From an uncultured Bacteroidales bacterium (GTDB lineage: Bacteria > Bacteroidota > Bacteroidia > Bacteroidales > UBA932), in contig CAJOKD010000019.1 of NCBI GenBank assembly GCA_905235085.1, positions 1-64,000 on the forward strand: DNA of 64,000 nucleotides. Reading direction: 5' to 3'. Positions 26,755 through 36,516 of this stretch are shown piece by piece (position 1 is the first letter of the stretch; every line of letters starts with the position of its first letter). The translations under genes and the position numbers were made by a program. The notes beneath the pieces were generated by a model, which did no database searches, was not told the DNA's origin, and saw only the letters and a list, made by a program, of their open reading frames with translations.

Positions 26755-27579
26755 ATGGACGACTACCCCGAGGGAATCCTCATCCCTGTATCCAAGCCAT
26801 ACCGGTGGACTTCGGCCGATGTAATCAGGAAACTCAAGTGGGCTGCCTGCAGGCACTTCGGCAAGAAGAACCTGAAGGTCGGGCACGCCGGAACCCTTGA
26901 CCCGCTCGCGACAGGGGTGATTATAGTATGCATAGGGAAAGCCACCAGGCTTGCCGAGACCATCCAGAAAGAAGACAAGGAATACCTGGCGGGAATATCT
27001 TTCGGTGCCACCACTCCCTCATACGACCTTGAGAAGGCCATCGACAGGATGTATCCGACAGACAAGGTGACTGAAGAAGCCGTGCGGCTGGCGCTGAAGG
27101 ATTTCATAGGAGAGCAGGAGCAGGTCGCTCCCCTGTTCTCCGCCAAGTCCGTGGATGGCGTAAGGGCATACGAACTTGCCAGGAAGCAATACCGAGATGC
27201 CAGGAAAGAGAAGACCGACGTAATGGAAGACTTCGATCATTCCGTGGCGGAAACGCTTCACCATCAGATTATTACAATTCACTCAGCAGAGCTTGAGTGC
27301 TTCCTGCCGGAAGGTCTGCCTGCCCAGGAGATTTCTCCTGACGGGCTGCGTCCCAACCCCAGGATCAACGTCGTGGACACATCGGACCTCCACCTGCCTC
27401 ACGCTGACATCCGTATCACTTGCAGCAAGGGTACCTATGTACGTGCGTTCGCACGCGACCTGGGCGAAGCCCTCGGCACAGGTGCGCATCTGGATTCGCT
27501 TTGCAGGACGAGGTCGGGCGGATTCCGGACCGAAGACGCCCTGACTGTACCAGAGGCAATGGAATTGCTATCAAACTAA
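26755..27579 (+). CDS. truB: tRNA pseudouridine-55 synthase
   Basis: 274 residues from ATG 26755. Makes the pseudouridine of the T loop. The catalytic Asp is in GHAGTLDPLATG; GTYVRAFARDLG and CRTRSGGF are the later TruB motifs. The track uses TTG 26695 directly after the rpiB stop, but MDDYPEGILIPVSKP matches the usual N-terminus of the family, so the downstream ATG is preferred. A stretch around 85-100 residues before the C-terminus (LPAQEISPDGLRPNPRINV) is an insertion relative to short TruB proteins. Confidence 0.92.
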   Translation: MDDYPEGILIPVSKPYRWTSADVIRKLKWAACRHFGKKNLKVGHAGTLDPLATGVIIVCIGKATRLAETIQKEDKEYLAGISFGATTPSYDLEKAIDRMYPTDKVTEEAVRLALKDFIGEQEQVAPLFSAKSVDGVRAYELARKQYRDARKEKTDVMEDFDHSVAETLHHQIITIHSAELECFLPEGLPAQEISPDGLRPNPRINVVDTSDLHLPHADIRITCSKGTYVRAFARDLGEALGTGAHLDSLCRTRSGGFRTEDALTVPEAMELLSN

Positions 27580-27595
27580 TATTACCAATACCACA

Positions 27596-28077
27596 ATGAC
27601 AGACAAGAATTTGGAAATGACGCCAAACAAAGTGGTGTCATTCCTCCACAAGAAACAGGAAGACTTCACCAAGGATGACATCATCGGATTCATCCGCTCG
27701 AACGGCATCCGGATGGTGAACTTTATGTATCCTGCCGAAGACGGAAGAGTAAAGACCCTGAACTTCATCATAAACAGCCTCGAATACCTGGAGACAATCC
27801 TCAGCCAGGGTGAAAGGGTGGATGGCTCCAGCCTCTTCCCGTCATTCGTAGAAGCCGGCAGCAGCGACCTTTATGTGATCCCGCGTTTCAGGACTGCTTT
27901 CGTGGACTCGTTCAACGAGATTCCTACCCTCTCGATGCTCTGCAGCTTCTTCGACAAGGACGGAGAAGCCTTCGAGTGCGACCCGTACAATGCCGTGCTC
28001 GCAGCGGCCGAATCATTCCGGGCAAGGACAAGGACAGGCTCCGCGTGCTCGTAAACAGGTATTTCTACTGCGGATAG
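27596..28077 (+). pseudogene. glnA: Glutamine synthetase fragment with internal deletion
   Basis: The first 140 codons encode a good N-terminus of the Bacteroidota GSI-type glutamine synthetase: NGIRMVNFMYPAEDGRVKTLNF, GERVDGSSLFP, SSDLYVIPRFRTAFVD. After AAESFR the frame collapses to a stop at 28052-28054, well before the catalytic metal and ATP motifs. In another frame the next codons read GKDKDRLRVLVNRYFYCG and end at TAG 28075-28077, which looks like a genuine protein C-terminus. The simplest reading is loss of about 1 kb between short repeats (GGCAAGGACA/AAGGACAGG), although an assembly collapse is possible. Without the missing part it cannot be active. Confidence 0.75.
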
Positions 28078-28083
28078 TCCGAC

Positions 28084-29755
28084 TCAACGGACTTCGAAAC
28101 CAGTCTCTGAATATACAGGGTTCCCGTCGTAGGATATTCCTTCGGCGACTACCCATACCCTGGTATGACGGTGTAAGGACATCGACCTTCAGCCTTTCAC
28201 CAGGTTCGAGGGTGATGACCGGATGCCAGTAGAGGGTATTCCTGAGATCGTCCCCTGCTTTATCCCTTACGGGGCGGGTATATGCCACCGGATAACAGAC
28301 TCCCTGCCAGTCGATGATGCGGACGTCCGGATCGAACCTGAAGGAAGAGATATCCCCCTTCTTGGTCACGAAATCCACGACACCGTTGAAACTGACCCTG
28401 CCCATCATGTATGAATACGGGTAGACAAGGATGTCGCTGACCAGCATCGGATCGAATTCCAGAAGGGCCCTGATGCTCTTCACCGGAACCCCGTCGATCA
28501 GAGTCAGGACATTCCCGGTATACTGAGGCTTGTCGCTTGGAGTACCGTGAAGTGCAAGCTGCATCTGCGGCTCTCCGGCCTTGTCCTTGCGGAGCCGTAT
28601 TCCCGGAATGATTTCGAAGATGGTCTCGGCTATGGTGGTGAAGCGCGTGTAGTCGTCCAGATGGTAAACGGTGCAGTTGGCATCGGCCAGCAGAAGGCTC
28701 TCACGCTTAGGCATATATTCGTAGAGAGTGTCGGCAGGATCGGTCCTCTCGCTCCGGACGAAGCGGTTCCTCCGTGAAAGGGCAGGCTGCAAGGCCTGTG
28801 AAAGCTTCAGGACAGGTATATCCTTCGACTCCAGACCGATGAAAGGATAGTCGATCTCGAGGTGGCAGTCCAGGTCGTTCCCCTGGCCGATGATTTCGCT
28901 GACCAGGTCCCGTTTCCCGTAGACATTGACGGTCTGAAGACGGACAATCCCGTCAGCACCGATCTTTCCGGCATAGACATCTTCCGCGAATCCGGGGAAG
29001 GCGACCACAGCCACCATCTTCGGATCGGAAGCAACCTTGCCAGCGTCACGGCCAGCCAGACGGCCTCTGAATACTTCGCCGCCGTGTTCCTCATCGCTGC
29101 CCGAGAAAGGACGGAACGAAGCCTTGGCGAAATCGACCAGGGAAGGCGAAGCAGGGGGCAGGATTCCGTCGTCGGCGAAGACGGACAGGCTCAGGCTCAC
29201 CTTTGAAGATGATTTGTTCTCAAGATAGACCGCGGTCGCCGAAGAAGTCGAAGCAGCACGGTTCGCCAATACGGAAACCGCACATCCAGCCTGTTTGGAA
29301 TCCCTCCTGAAGGACTCGTATCCGCTCCTGGCAACTAAATCCACTCCTCCTTTCACCCTTCCAGAATTGACTGTGTTGAATATGGACACCGTCTTGGCGT
29401 CAGAGAGCAGGTCGGTGCGTCCCTTTCCCGAGACCGTATATGCGACCAGCTTGTAATTGCCGGTGGAAGCGTTGAAAGGTATGGCTATGGCTCCGGAGCC
29501 CCGTCCGTCGACCAAGCCTATCTTGGCGGTGAGCAAGGTCCCTTGTGCAGAAAAAAGCTCAAGGTATGCCACGCTGTTGGCATCGGACAACCGGTTGGTG
29601 GTGGCGTCGAGTGAGAAAGCTGAACACCAGATCAGTTCTCCGGCAAGATATACATCCTTGTCAGTAGATATGTATACCCTTTCCGCTACCGCCGCGGAAA
29701 TGACGGAAGTTACGCAGAAACAACTGAGTAACAGTATAGTAGCTATCCTTTTCAT
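28084..29755 (-). pseudogene. Exported MG2/TonB-plug-like protein with a 3-prime frameshift
   Basis: About 557 residues if repaired. Signal peptide MKRIATILLLSCFCVTSVISA, an MG2-like first domain (RVYISTDKDVYLAGELIWCSAFSLD), beta-rich middle, and a plug-like segment (TLIDGVPVKSIRALLEFDPMLVSDILVYPYSYMMG). Such proteins accompany TonB receptors in Bacteroidota. The track frame ends in low-complexity arginine-rich residues at 28013, but after VDVLTPSYQG near 28155 a one-base shift restores VWVVAEGISYDGNPVYSETG and FEVR with a stop at 28084-28086. Thus a single-base indel, or a sequencing error, lies near 28155. It follows the DUF4249 gene by two bases. Confidence 0.75.
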
Positions 29756-29757
29756 TT

Positions 29758-30888
29758 CTATCTCTCCCTAGTTGGCCAGAACGGCGGCTTGTACTTGGTT
29801 CCACCCATCGCCAGGCAATCCACGCATCTCTGCTCGATCCACACTATGTCTGTCTCGGACTGTTCCGGGAATGCAGGGCGGAAACCATTGTAATAAAACT
29901 GATTGAGACGCTCGGGATCCGGATGGAATGTTTCGTAGCGGGGGTGGCCCTCACGATAGTATCCTGCCTCTATGTAAATGGACTTCGTAGCGACCCTGGA
30001 CGCCTCTATGTATCCGATGACGACTTCGTCAGGATCGGTGTCTGAATGGATGTTCCCCAGTATCTGGCTAGGCTCCGGATTGGTAAGTGAGCCGGTAGAA
30101 GTCGAATTGACCTCTATCGTGTGGAGATAATCATAACACTCCCGGGATATTCCCCTGGCCTTGACCTCGATGTAATAGAGGGTCTGGAGACGGAGGTTGT
30201 CCCTGGTGATGCTGTGGAAATCGTGGTCGACTATCCTCTCCCCTCCCGTACTCTTCGCTATGGCAAGCCCGGCCTGGTATGAACCGGAGTATGCCCAGCA
30301 CCAGTAGTATGGGGTATAGTCCTTGTACTTGATGTAGATGCCTTGCTCAGGATCGTAAGTATGGGTAGCCTGCAGCGGGGCGTGGAACTGCCATATCTCA
30401 TCGAAGTCCCACCTGAAGCAGCCCGAGCCCCCGGGACTGGACAGGCTGAGCTTGAGGTCGACCGAATTCTCATCGACCACGTAATCGAGCTTGTCGAACG
30501 ACGGAGCCGGCTGGACTTCCAGCCAATCGGAAGTATAATCCGTGGAAGATGAGCCGGATACAGGATTCATCAGACGCACTCTCAGACGGTAACGTTTGTC
30601 CGGAGACGCCTGTTCCATATTGATCGTGAAGCTGTCGCTGAACTTGTTGGCATCCTCGATGTATCGGTTGCCGTCCTCGTCTTCGATCCATACATTTCCG
30701 CTCACACCCTTGGCATATTCCCCGAAGGGTCTGACGCAGCTCAGTGAAACCCTTGCGAGGTCACCGATAAGGATATCCCCCTCCACGACGAGGCCCCCGG
30801 AATCTTCCGTAGCCACTCCCGCATCGAACGGATAGATACACCCGGCAAGTGCCAGGGCAAGCGATGTCAAAAACAGGAATTTTTTCAT
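29758..30888 (-). CDS. DUF4249 lipoprotein, TonB-receptor partner
   Basis: 376 residues. Lipobox LALAGC gives an acylated Cys16. The body is beta-rich with the features of DUF4249 proteins: LVVEGDILIG, VWIEDEDGNRY, YRLRV after the first third, and a Cys-rich C-terminus (QRCVDCLAMGGTKYKPPFW). DUF4249 proteins occur next to TonB-dependent receptors across the phylum and are presumed surface or periplasmic partners; ligand unknown. Starts at the receptor stop (one-base overlap). Confidence 0.88.
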   Translation of the reverse strand: MKKFLFLTSLALALAGCIYPFDAGVATEDSGGLVVEGDILIGDLARVSLSCVRPFGEYAKGVSGNVWIEDEDGNRYIEDANKFSDSFTINMEQASPDKRYRLRVRLMNPVSGSSSTDYTSDWLEVQPAPSFDKLDYVVDENSVDLKLSLSSPGGSGCFRWDFDEIWQFHAPLQATHTYDPEQGIYIKYKDYTPYYWCWAYSGSYQAGLAIAKSTGGERIVDHDFHSITRDNLRLQTLYYIEVKARGISRECYDYLHTIEVNSTSTGSLTNPEPSQILGNIHSDTDPDEVVIGYIEASRVATKSIYIEAGYYREGHPRYETFHPDPERLNQFYYNGFRPAFPEQSETDIVWIEQRCVDCLAMGGTKYKPPFWPTRER

Positions 30889-33800
30889 CAGAAGAGAAGG
30901 TTAAGGTTGATATATGGGACTTGGGTAGCGAAGACCGAGACCTTGTAGCCTTGGATGTTGCGCCCGCCGCTGGTCGTATAGAACACTGAATATGCGTTCT
31001 TCCGGCCAGTCACGTTGTAACACCCCAAGGTCACGGACATATGTGTCAGTTTCTTCAGGTAGTGCCCCGGATCGATGTTCAGGGCAAGGTCCAGCCTGAA
31101 ATAGTCAGGGACCCGGTAGCCGTTCCTCTCCGAATATGCAAGACGGTATCCGCCACCGTACTTGAACCAGCCGACCGGAACGGTCACCGGACGTCCGGTG
31201 GAGTAGTCCACGTTCGCGGAAAGGCTGAAACGGGCGGTCAATGCATAATTGGCGACCATCTTGAAGTCGTGAGGCTTGTCGAAAGCGGTCTTGTACCAGT
31301 CGCCGCCGTTGATGGTGTTGGATCCCCTGTCTTCCATTTCCTTCAGGAAAGTACGCGAGTACGTGTAGGAAAGCCAACCGTTCAGTTTACCGACGCTCTT
31401 GCGAGCCATGAACTCGACTCCGTATGCCTTGCCTTTGGTGCGCACGAGGTCGTCGGCAAGGTTCTCGTTCATCACAAGCAGAGCCCCGGACTTGTAGTCG
31501 AGGTAATTCCAGGTATTCTTCCAGTATGCCTCGGTCGAAAGGTCAAGCTTCCCGTCGAACACCGTCCAGTAGATTCCTCCGGCACCCTGCCAGCCCGTCA
31601 TCGGCTTTATATCGGCATCACAGAGTTTCCAGGTATCCATAGGAGATATGGAGGAAGTATTGGAGATCAAGTGGATATACTGCCTGAGAGTATTGGCGCC
31701 CGCCTTGACCGAAAGATTCGGCGTGAAGGAATACTTGGCGGACATCCTGAACTCCGGTCCGAAGTAGAACTTCGCAGGATCCATTGCCAGGAATGATGAA
31801 AGCCTGCCACCATATTCAAGGGAAATCTTTTCATCGATCCTCCAGGTATCGCCGAGGTATGCCGAAGGCTGGATGGCGTATTCGGTCCGGAGCTGACGGT
31901 CCAGGACGAGGGAGTTCTCGTCGAAAGGAGTCATATGGCCGCCTTGCAGGCCAAATCCCACTACCTCGGCTCCATAGCTGAAAGTATGGTTGCCGGCGAG
32001 AGTTTCGAATTTCAGGCGCCCGAATACCTGATGGATGTCGGTATTAAGCCTGTAAGCCTCTGTTATAGTCTCGTAATTCTCGAGTTCGTTGCTGTACCGG
32101 TCATATCCGGCACTGACCACGAATGAAGTGTTCCCGCTGCCCTTGTGCCTCCACCTGAGGGCCGCATTCAGGTTGTTGTAGCGGAACGTGGTGTCCTGGT
32201 TGAAGGAGAACTTGTCGCGGGAAAAGTATCCGAACAGCTGGATGGTGTTCAGGCTGTCCACCCTGTGGGTGATTCCAAGGTTGACATCCGAGAAATCCGC
32301 CTTTCCGTCAGCATAGTTGTTGGATTTCGGAAGCTGGCCGAGGATCCAGTCGGAATAGGTCGTCCTGCCTCCGATTACGAATGTGGTCTTTCCCTTGCCA
32401 AGAGGTCCTTCCATATGGAAACGGCTGGTAATCAATCCCAAACCGAGAGAACCCTTAACTTTTTTGGTGTCTCCTTCCTTGCCTCTCACATTGAGCACGG
32501 AAGAAATCCTCCCGCCATATTCGACCGGGATCGAACTCTTGTAAAGCTCGACTCCGTCCACGACATCCGGATTGAAAGCGGAGAATATTCCGAACATATG
32601 GCTGGGGTTGTATATGGTGCCTTCGTTGAAGAGGATCAAGTTCTGGTCCGAGGCACCACCCCTGACATTGAATCCGCCGGAGGCTTCTCCTACCGTCTTG
32701 ACACCAGGAAGGGCCATCACCGCCTTGAGTATGTCACCTTCCCCGAAAGCGGACGGGATCCTGCTGATCGTCTTCATCGAGACCCTTTCCAGGCCCATCT
32801 TGGCCATCATATGGTTCATCCTGCTTTCGGCGGATATCATCGCGCTGTTCAGTTGGGTGACCTTCTCGCTCATCGAAACATCGAGTCCGCCGTTGCCGTT
32901 GATCTCCACCTTGAGATTCAGCTCCTGACGGGTCATCTCGCTGAAATTGATAACGTTGGATCCGCAGGGCAGAGTAAGTGAATACCTGCCTCTCGAATCG
33001 GTCCTGGTGTAGGAAGAAGTGACATCGTCCCAGACTGTCACGTCAGGCATAGGCTGACCTGTGGCAGCATCCCTCACGGTACCGGAAACCTTGGCCCTGG
33101 CCCTTTGTCCCTTAGATGGATCTCCGATCCTGTATATCTTGTTCTGGTAGAGAGCCTCCACCGAGACTTCGGATGCATCGTCAGACGACTGTGAGGCCGA
33201 CTCCTGGAAATACCCTTCAGGAAGGTCATTCCCGCCTGCGGACTTCAGGACAGGGGCATATACGGAAGGAGTCTCCTTGTGGATGGAAGAGCCTGAAGAA
33301 GGATTCCATATCCGGGCAGCCTCTTCAAGCTGGCCGCCAGTCCCCTCGGACGATTCCGCAAGCCGCATCACCGCCGGATACCAAGTGTCATCCGGGATTC
33401 CCCTGCTTCTGAGGCCGCCGAAAGCCATCCTGGCTTTCAGTTCCCTCTTTCCGGACTTGTACATATTCAGAAGGGCGTTCCTATTCTTCAGCTTCACGAG
33501 TTCTCCGTCCTTGAGATAGAGATATTCGGTGCTGATCTTGAAGAACGACAGTACATCGTGCTGGTAGTTGGAGTCCTCGTAGCCGATCAGGCTCTCGGTG
33601 TTGTGGTTGCCGGTATCCTTGTGCAGGAACTTGTCCACCCTCTTGAGCAGGGAGACATTCCCGTCGAACAGGACCTCATAGAAACCCTCCCTGGCCCCTT
33701 CTACCCCAAGGTACTGAAGGTTTACGAAGCGCTTCCCGCCTCTGGTGAACCAGGAGACCTGGTTGCGGTCGGGTGATGTCGCAGCGATCTCGGGAGACGG

Positions 33801-34049
33801 TTTCACGTTGACCTCGCATAGCGAAGCGTCCACGTTGATATAGACCCCGTCATACCTGTTTCCGTTATACAGGATGTATCCAGGAAGGAATCCATCGGCA
33901 TCCCAGTAAGGAGTACCGTTGAAGTTCGAAGAATACCTGTCGGACATCTTCCCGCGGAAGAGTGCGTCCTGACCGGAAACGTTCTGAGCCCCGCACGGAT
34001 TCAGCATCAGTACGGAGCTCAATAAAATCAGAAGTAGCTTCAATTTCAT
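30888..34049 (-). CDS. TonB-dependent receptor with carboxypeptidase-regulatory-like domain
   Basis: 1053 residues. Signal peptide LLLILLSSVLMLNPCGA. An unusual N-terminal extension of about 300 residues comes first and includes a segment of the kind DGVYINVDASLCEVNVKP...GFYEVLFDG. Then a CarboxypepD_reg-like domain (VSGTVRDAATGQPMPDVTVWD, about 335-410), the plug (ILKAVMALPGVKTVGEASGGFNVRGGASDQNLIL) and a C-terminal barrel. It energises uptake of an unknown ligand through the outer membrane. No SusD partner; instead DUF4249 and MG2/plug proteins follow. It overlaps the M23 gene upstream by four bases (ATGA). Confidence 0.92.
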   Translation of the reverse strand: MKLKLLLILLSSVLMLNPCGAQNVSGQDALFRGKMSDRYSSNFNGTPYWDADGFLPGYILYNGNRYDGVYINVDASLCEVNVKPSPEIAATSPDRNQVSWFTRGGKRFVNLQYLGVEGAREGFYEVLFDGNVSLLKRVDKFLHKDTGNHNTESLIGYEDSNYQHDVLSFFKISTEYLYLKDGELVKLKNRNALLNMYKSGKRELKARMAFGGLRSRGIPDDTWYPAVMRLAESSEGTGGQLEEAARIWNPSSGSSIHKETPSVYAPVLKSAGGNDLPEGYFQESASQSSDDASEVSVEALYQNKIYRIGDPSKGQRARAKVSGTVRDAATGQPMPDVTVWDDVTSSYTRTDSRGRYSLTLPCGSNVINFSEMTRQELNLKVEINGNGGLDVSMSEKVTQLNSAMISAESRMNHMMAKMGLERVSMKTISRIPSAFGEGDILKAVMALPGVKTVGEASGGFNVRGGASDQNLILFNEGTIYNPSHMFGIFSAFNPDVVDGVELYKSSIPVEYGGRISSVLNVRGKEGDTKKVKGSLGLGLITSRFHMEGPLGKGKTTFVIGGRTTYSDWILGQLPKSNNYADGKADFSDVNLGITHRVDSLNTIQLFGYFSRDKFSFNQDTTFRYNNLNAALRWRHKGSGNTSFVVSAGYDRYSNELENYETITEAYRLNTDIHQVFGRLKFETLAGNHTFSYGAEVVGFGLQGGHMTPFDENSLVLDRQLRTEYAIQPSAYLGDTWRIDEKISLEYGGRLSSFLAMDPAKFYFGPEFRMSAKYSFTPNLSVKAGANTLRQYIHLISNTSSISPMDTWKLCDADIKPMTGWQGAGGIYWTVFDGKLDLSTEAYWKNTWNYLDYKSGALLVMNENLADDLVRTKGKAYGVEFMARKSVGKLNGWLSYTYSRTFLKEMEDRGSNTINGGDWYKTAFDKPHDFKMVANYALTARFSLSANVDYSTGRPVTVPVGWFKYGGGYRLAYSERNGYRVPDYFRLDLALNIDPGHYLKKLTHMSVTLGCYNVTGRKNAYSVFYTTSGGRNIQGYKVSVFATQVPYINLNLLF

Positions 34050-35131
34050 CTTACTCGAAGTTTCCTGCCTGGCCGCAGGATGGTCTTTTCAGAGATTCCG
34101 TTCAACCGGCAGAGGTTCCGCACAGTTGTGTGGTGCCTCCTGGCGATGGAGCCAAGGGTGTCACCTTTCCGGATGGTGTAGTACTGCCTGGAAGCAGCCT
34201 CCCTCTTGGCCTTTGCAGCAGCGGCGGCTTTCTTAGCCTCCTCGGCTTTGCGGATTTCTTCCTGGCGGTCCTGCTCGTCGCCCTCGATGATGTCAATCTC
34301 TTCCTGCTCGCTCTCAGGAACATACTTGCTTCCTGCATTGAGATACTTCTTCTTGAGCACGAAAAGCCTGTGCCTGAGGTTTCCGGAAGGGAAATCTATC
34401 AACCATTCCGGGTCGAAAGCGTAACCTTTGTAACGGGTCTCGAAATGGAGGTGAGGACCAGTGGAGCGGCCGGTGGAGCCACCGAGGCCGATGATCGATC
34501 CCGCGTCCACCCACTGGTCGTTCTCAACATAAATCTTGGAAAGATGGGCGTAGAATGTCTCCAGTCCGTTGTCGTGACGGATCACGACCAAGTTGCCATA
34601 GCCGCTGTGATATTTCGAGATCCTGACCTTTCCGTCGAAGGCTGCATAGACAGGGGTGCCCGTCTGGAGAGGGACGTCCACTCCCTGGTGCCTGCGCCTG
34701 TGGCGGTAGCCGAACCTCGAAGAAGGGTTCCCGATGTGAGGGCAGCGGTAGCTGCTCAGCGTGTCCACTATCCACAGGGCTATCTCGTTCGGCAGTTCCG
34801 ACAAGCCGACTCCATAAGGGTCAGGCCTCTCATGGGTCCAATATTCATTGAAAACCTTGCTGTCCCTCGCATAGCTCGGGTCCTTCCAGTACTTCCAGGT
34901 ATAGTCCGGGAAAAGGAGTATCTTGATGAATGGGTCGGCAGTGTCAAGGGTGTCCATCGCATCGGTCCTGCCATTGAGGGACTTGACGGACTCCCTTCCA
35001 GGCCTCGGGATCAGGAGTTCAGCATCATGTTTGTTCTTGATCGTGGTGTCTTGGGCTTCCGAGGGTGTCGGAGCTGAAATCATCGTGAGGGCCATGACAA
35101 TGGCGCCCAGAGGAAATTGTCTCAGATTCAT
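34046..35131 (-). CDS. Exported M23 metallopeptidase with C-terminal LysM
   Basis: 361 residues with signal peptide (IVMALTMISAPTPSEA). The lysostaphin-type domain has RRHQGVDV (HxxxD) and PHLHFE, which are the zinc ligands of active M23 enzymes. A long charged helix (EEIRKAEEAKKAAAAAKAKREAA) leads to a LysM module YYTIRKGDTLGSIARRHHTTVRNLCRLNGI at the end. Predicted cell-wall endopeptidase that binds peptidoglycan. It follows the phosphohexomutase by 11 bases and overlaps the TonB receptor. Confidence 0.92.
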   Translation of the reverse strand: MNLRQFPLGAIVMALTMISAPTPSEAQDTTIKNKHDAELLIPRPGRESVKSLNGRTDAMDTLDTADPFIKILLFPDYTWKYWKDPSYARDSKVFNEYWTHERPDPYGVGLSELPNEIALWIVDTLSSYRCPHIGNPSSRFGYRHRRRHQGVDVPLQTGTPVYAAFDGKVRISKYHSGYGNLVVIRHDNGLETFYAHLSKIYVENDQWVDAGSIIGLGGSTGRSTGPHLHFETRYKGYAFDPEWLIDFPSGNLRHRLFVLKKKYLNAGSKYVPESEQEEIDIIEGDEQDRQEEIRKAEEAKKAAAAAKAKREAASRQYYTIRKGDTLGSIARRHHTTVRNLCRLNGISEKTILRPGRKLRVR

Positions 35132-35142
35132 TCGATTCTTCT

Positions 35143-36501
35143 TTAGATTTTGGCATCGAACCTTTCTTCGAGCAATTTCTTCGTCCTGCAGACTTTATCT
35201 TCCAGAAGTTCCGTTGAAGTCGCTTCGCAGATGAACCTCAGGTAAGGTTCGGTGTTGGAAGGACGGATATTGAACCACCAGTCCGGGAATTCGACCCTGT
35301 AACCGTCGAAATCCATCTGGGCGGTTGGTTCCTCCAAGGAAGTGAAATACTCTTTTACGGCGTCCATGGCGCCTTTCTTGTCTTCGATGCGGAAGTTGAT
35401 TTCTCCGGAATTCTTGTAGCGGGCGATCTTGGAAATCAGCTGGCTGAGGGTGATCCCCTTTTCCTTCATCGATGCCACCACCCTGAGGATCAGCATCGAG
35501 GCCAGCAAGCCGCTGTCGGAATAGAAGAAATCACGGAAATAATAGTGGCCTGCGAGTTCGCCGCCCCACACACCGTCGATCTCACGCAACTTGTGAGCGG
35601 CGAAGGCACGGCCGACTTTCCAGGTGGCCATCGTGCAGCCCATAGGAGAGAGATACTCACCCACTGCTTTGGAACTGCGGATATCCTGCAGGACTATCCC
35701 TGTCTGGTGCCTTTCTTCGACGAAATAATGGCCCAGCACGGCAATCATCAGGTCAGGGGATACGAACTTGCCTTCATTGTCAACGAACATCACGCGGTCG
35801 GCATCGCCGTCATAGATGACTCCGATGTCCGCCCCGGTCTTTCCCACCAAAGCCTGAAGAGGCTCCACGTTCTTAGGGATCAGGGGGTTAGGCTCATGGT
35901 TCGGGAAACTGCCGTCAAGGTCTTCGAAGATGTAGGAGGGAGAATCCCCGAATATCTCGCGGGCGTACAAACTGGCCATTCCGTTTGAAAGGTCGAAGGC
36001 AATCTTCAGGTTGGAATAGTCTCCCTTGAACTTGAGAAGGAAATCAAGGTAGTCCTGATGGATGTCCTTCGGAATGACGCTTCCCCTCTTCTCTGCCACA
36101 GGGGTAGGCTTCCCCGTCTCGATCCATTCCTTGATCTGTCCCAGGCCGGAATCCAGGCCCACGGGGAGGGCATTTTCCCTGGAAACCTTCATTCCGTTGT
36201 ACTCCTTCGGGTTATGGGAAGCGGTGATCTGGACTGATGCCTTGAAACCGTAGTTCGCGGTCCCGAAATAGACCATCGGAGTGGTGCTCAGGCCGATATC
36301 GTAGACATCGGCACCGGCATCGGTGATGCCCTTGAGAAGATAATCGTGTATTTCCTCGGAAGACATCCTGCAGTCCCTTCCTACGAGGACTTTGTCCGTT
36401 CCGAGAAGTTCAGGGATGAAATAACCGATCTTGTAAGCTGTGTCCTTGTCGAAGTCAACGTTATAGACTCCGCGTATGTCATAGGCGTGAAAAGCTCCCA
36501 T
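35143..36501 (-). CDS. manB: Phosphomannomutase/phosphoglucomutase
   Basis: 452 residues. Alpha-D-phosphohexomutase that moves phosphate between C1 and C6 of mannose or glucose. Phosphoserine loop TASHNPKEYNGMK, metal loop YDGDADRVMF, sugar loop GGELAGHYYFRD (variant of GEMSGH), and phosphate loop RPSNTEPYLR are all in the right order. Feeds GDP-mannose or UDP-glucose synthesis for envelope sugars. Fifteen bases after def on the same strand. Confidence 0.93.
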   Translation of the reverse strand: MGAFHAYDIRGVYNVDFDKDTAYKIGYFIPELLGTDKVLVGRDCRMSSEEIHDYLLKGITDAGADVYDIGLSTTPMVYFGTANYGFKASVQITASHNPKEYNGMKVSRENALPVGLDSGLGQIKEWIETGKPTPVAEKRGSVIPKDIHQDYLDFLLKFKGDYSNLKIAFDLSNGMASLYAREIFGDSPSYIFEDLDGSFPNHEPNPLIPKNVEPLQALVGKTGADIGVIYDGDADRVMFVDNEGKFVSPDLMIAVLGHYFVEERHQTGIVLQDIRSSKAVGEYLSPMGCTMATWKVGRAFAAHKLREIDGVWGGELAGHYYFRDFFYSDSGLLASMLILRVVASMKEKGITLSQLISKIARYKNSGEINFRIEDKKGAMDAVKEYFTSLEEPTAQMDFDGYRVEFPDWWFNIRPSNTEPYLRFICEATSTELLEDKVCRTKKLLEERFDAKI

Positions 36502-36516
36502 ATGCGCAGATTATCC

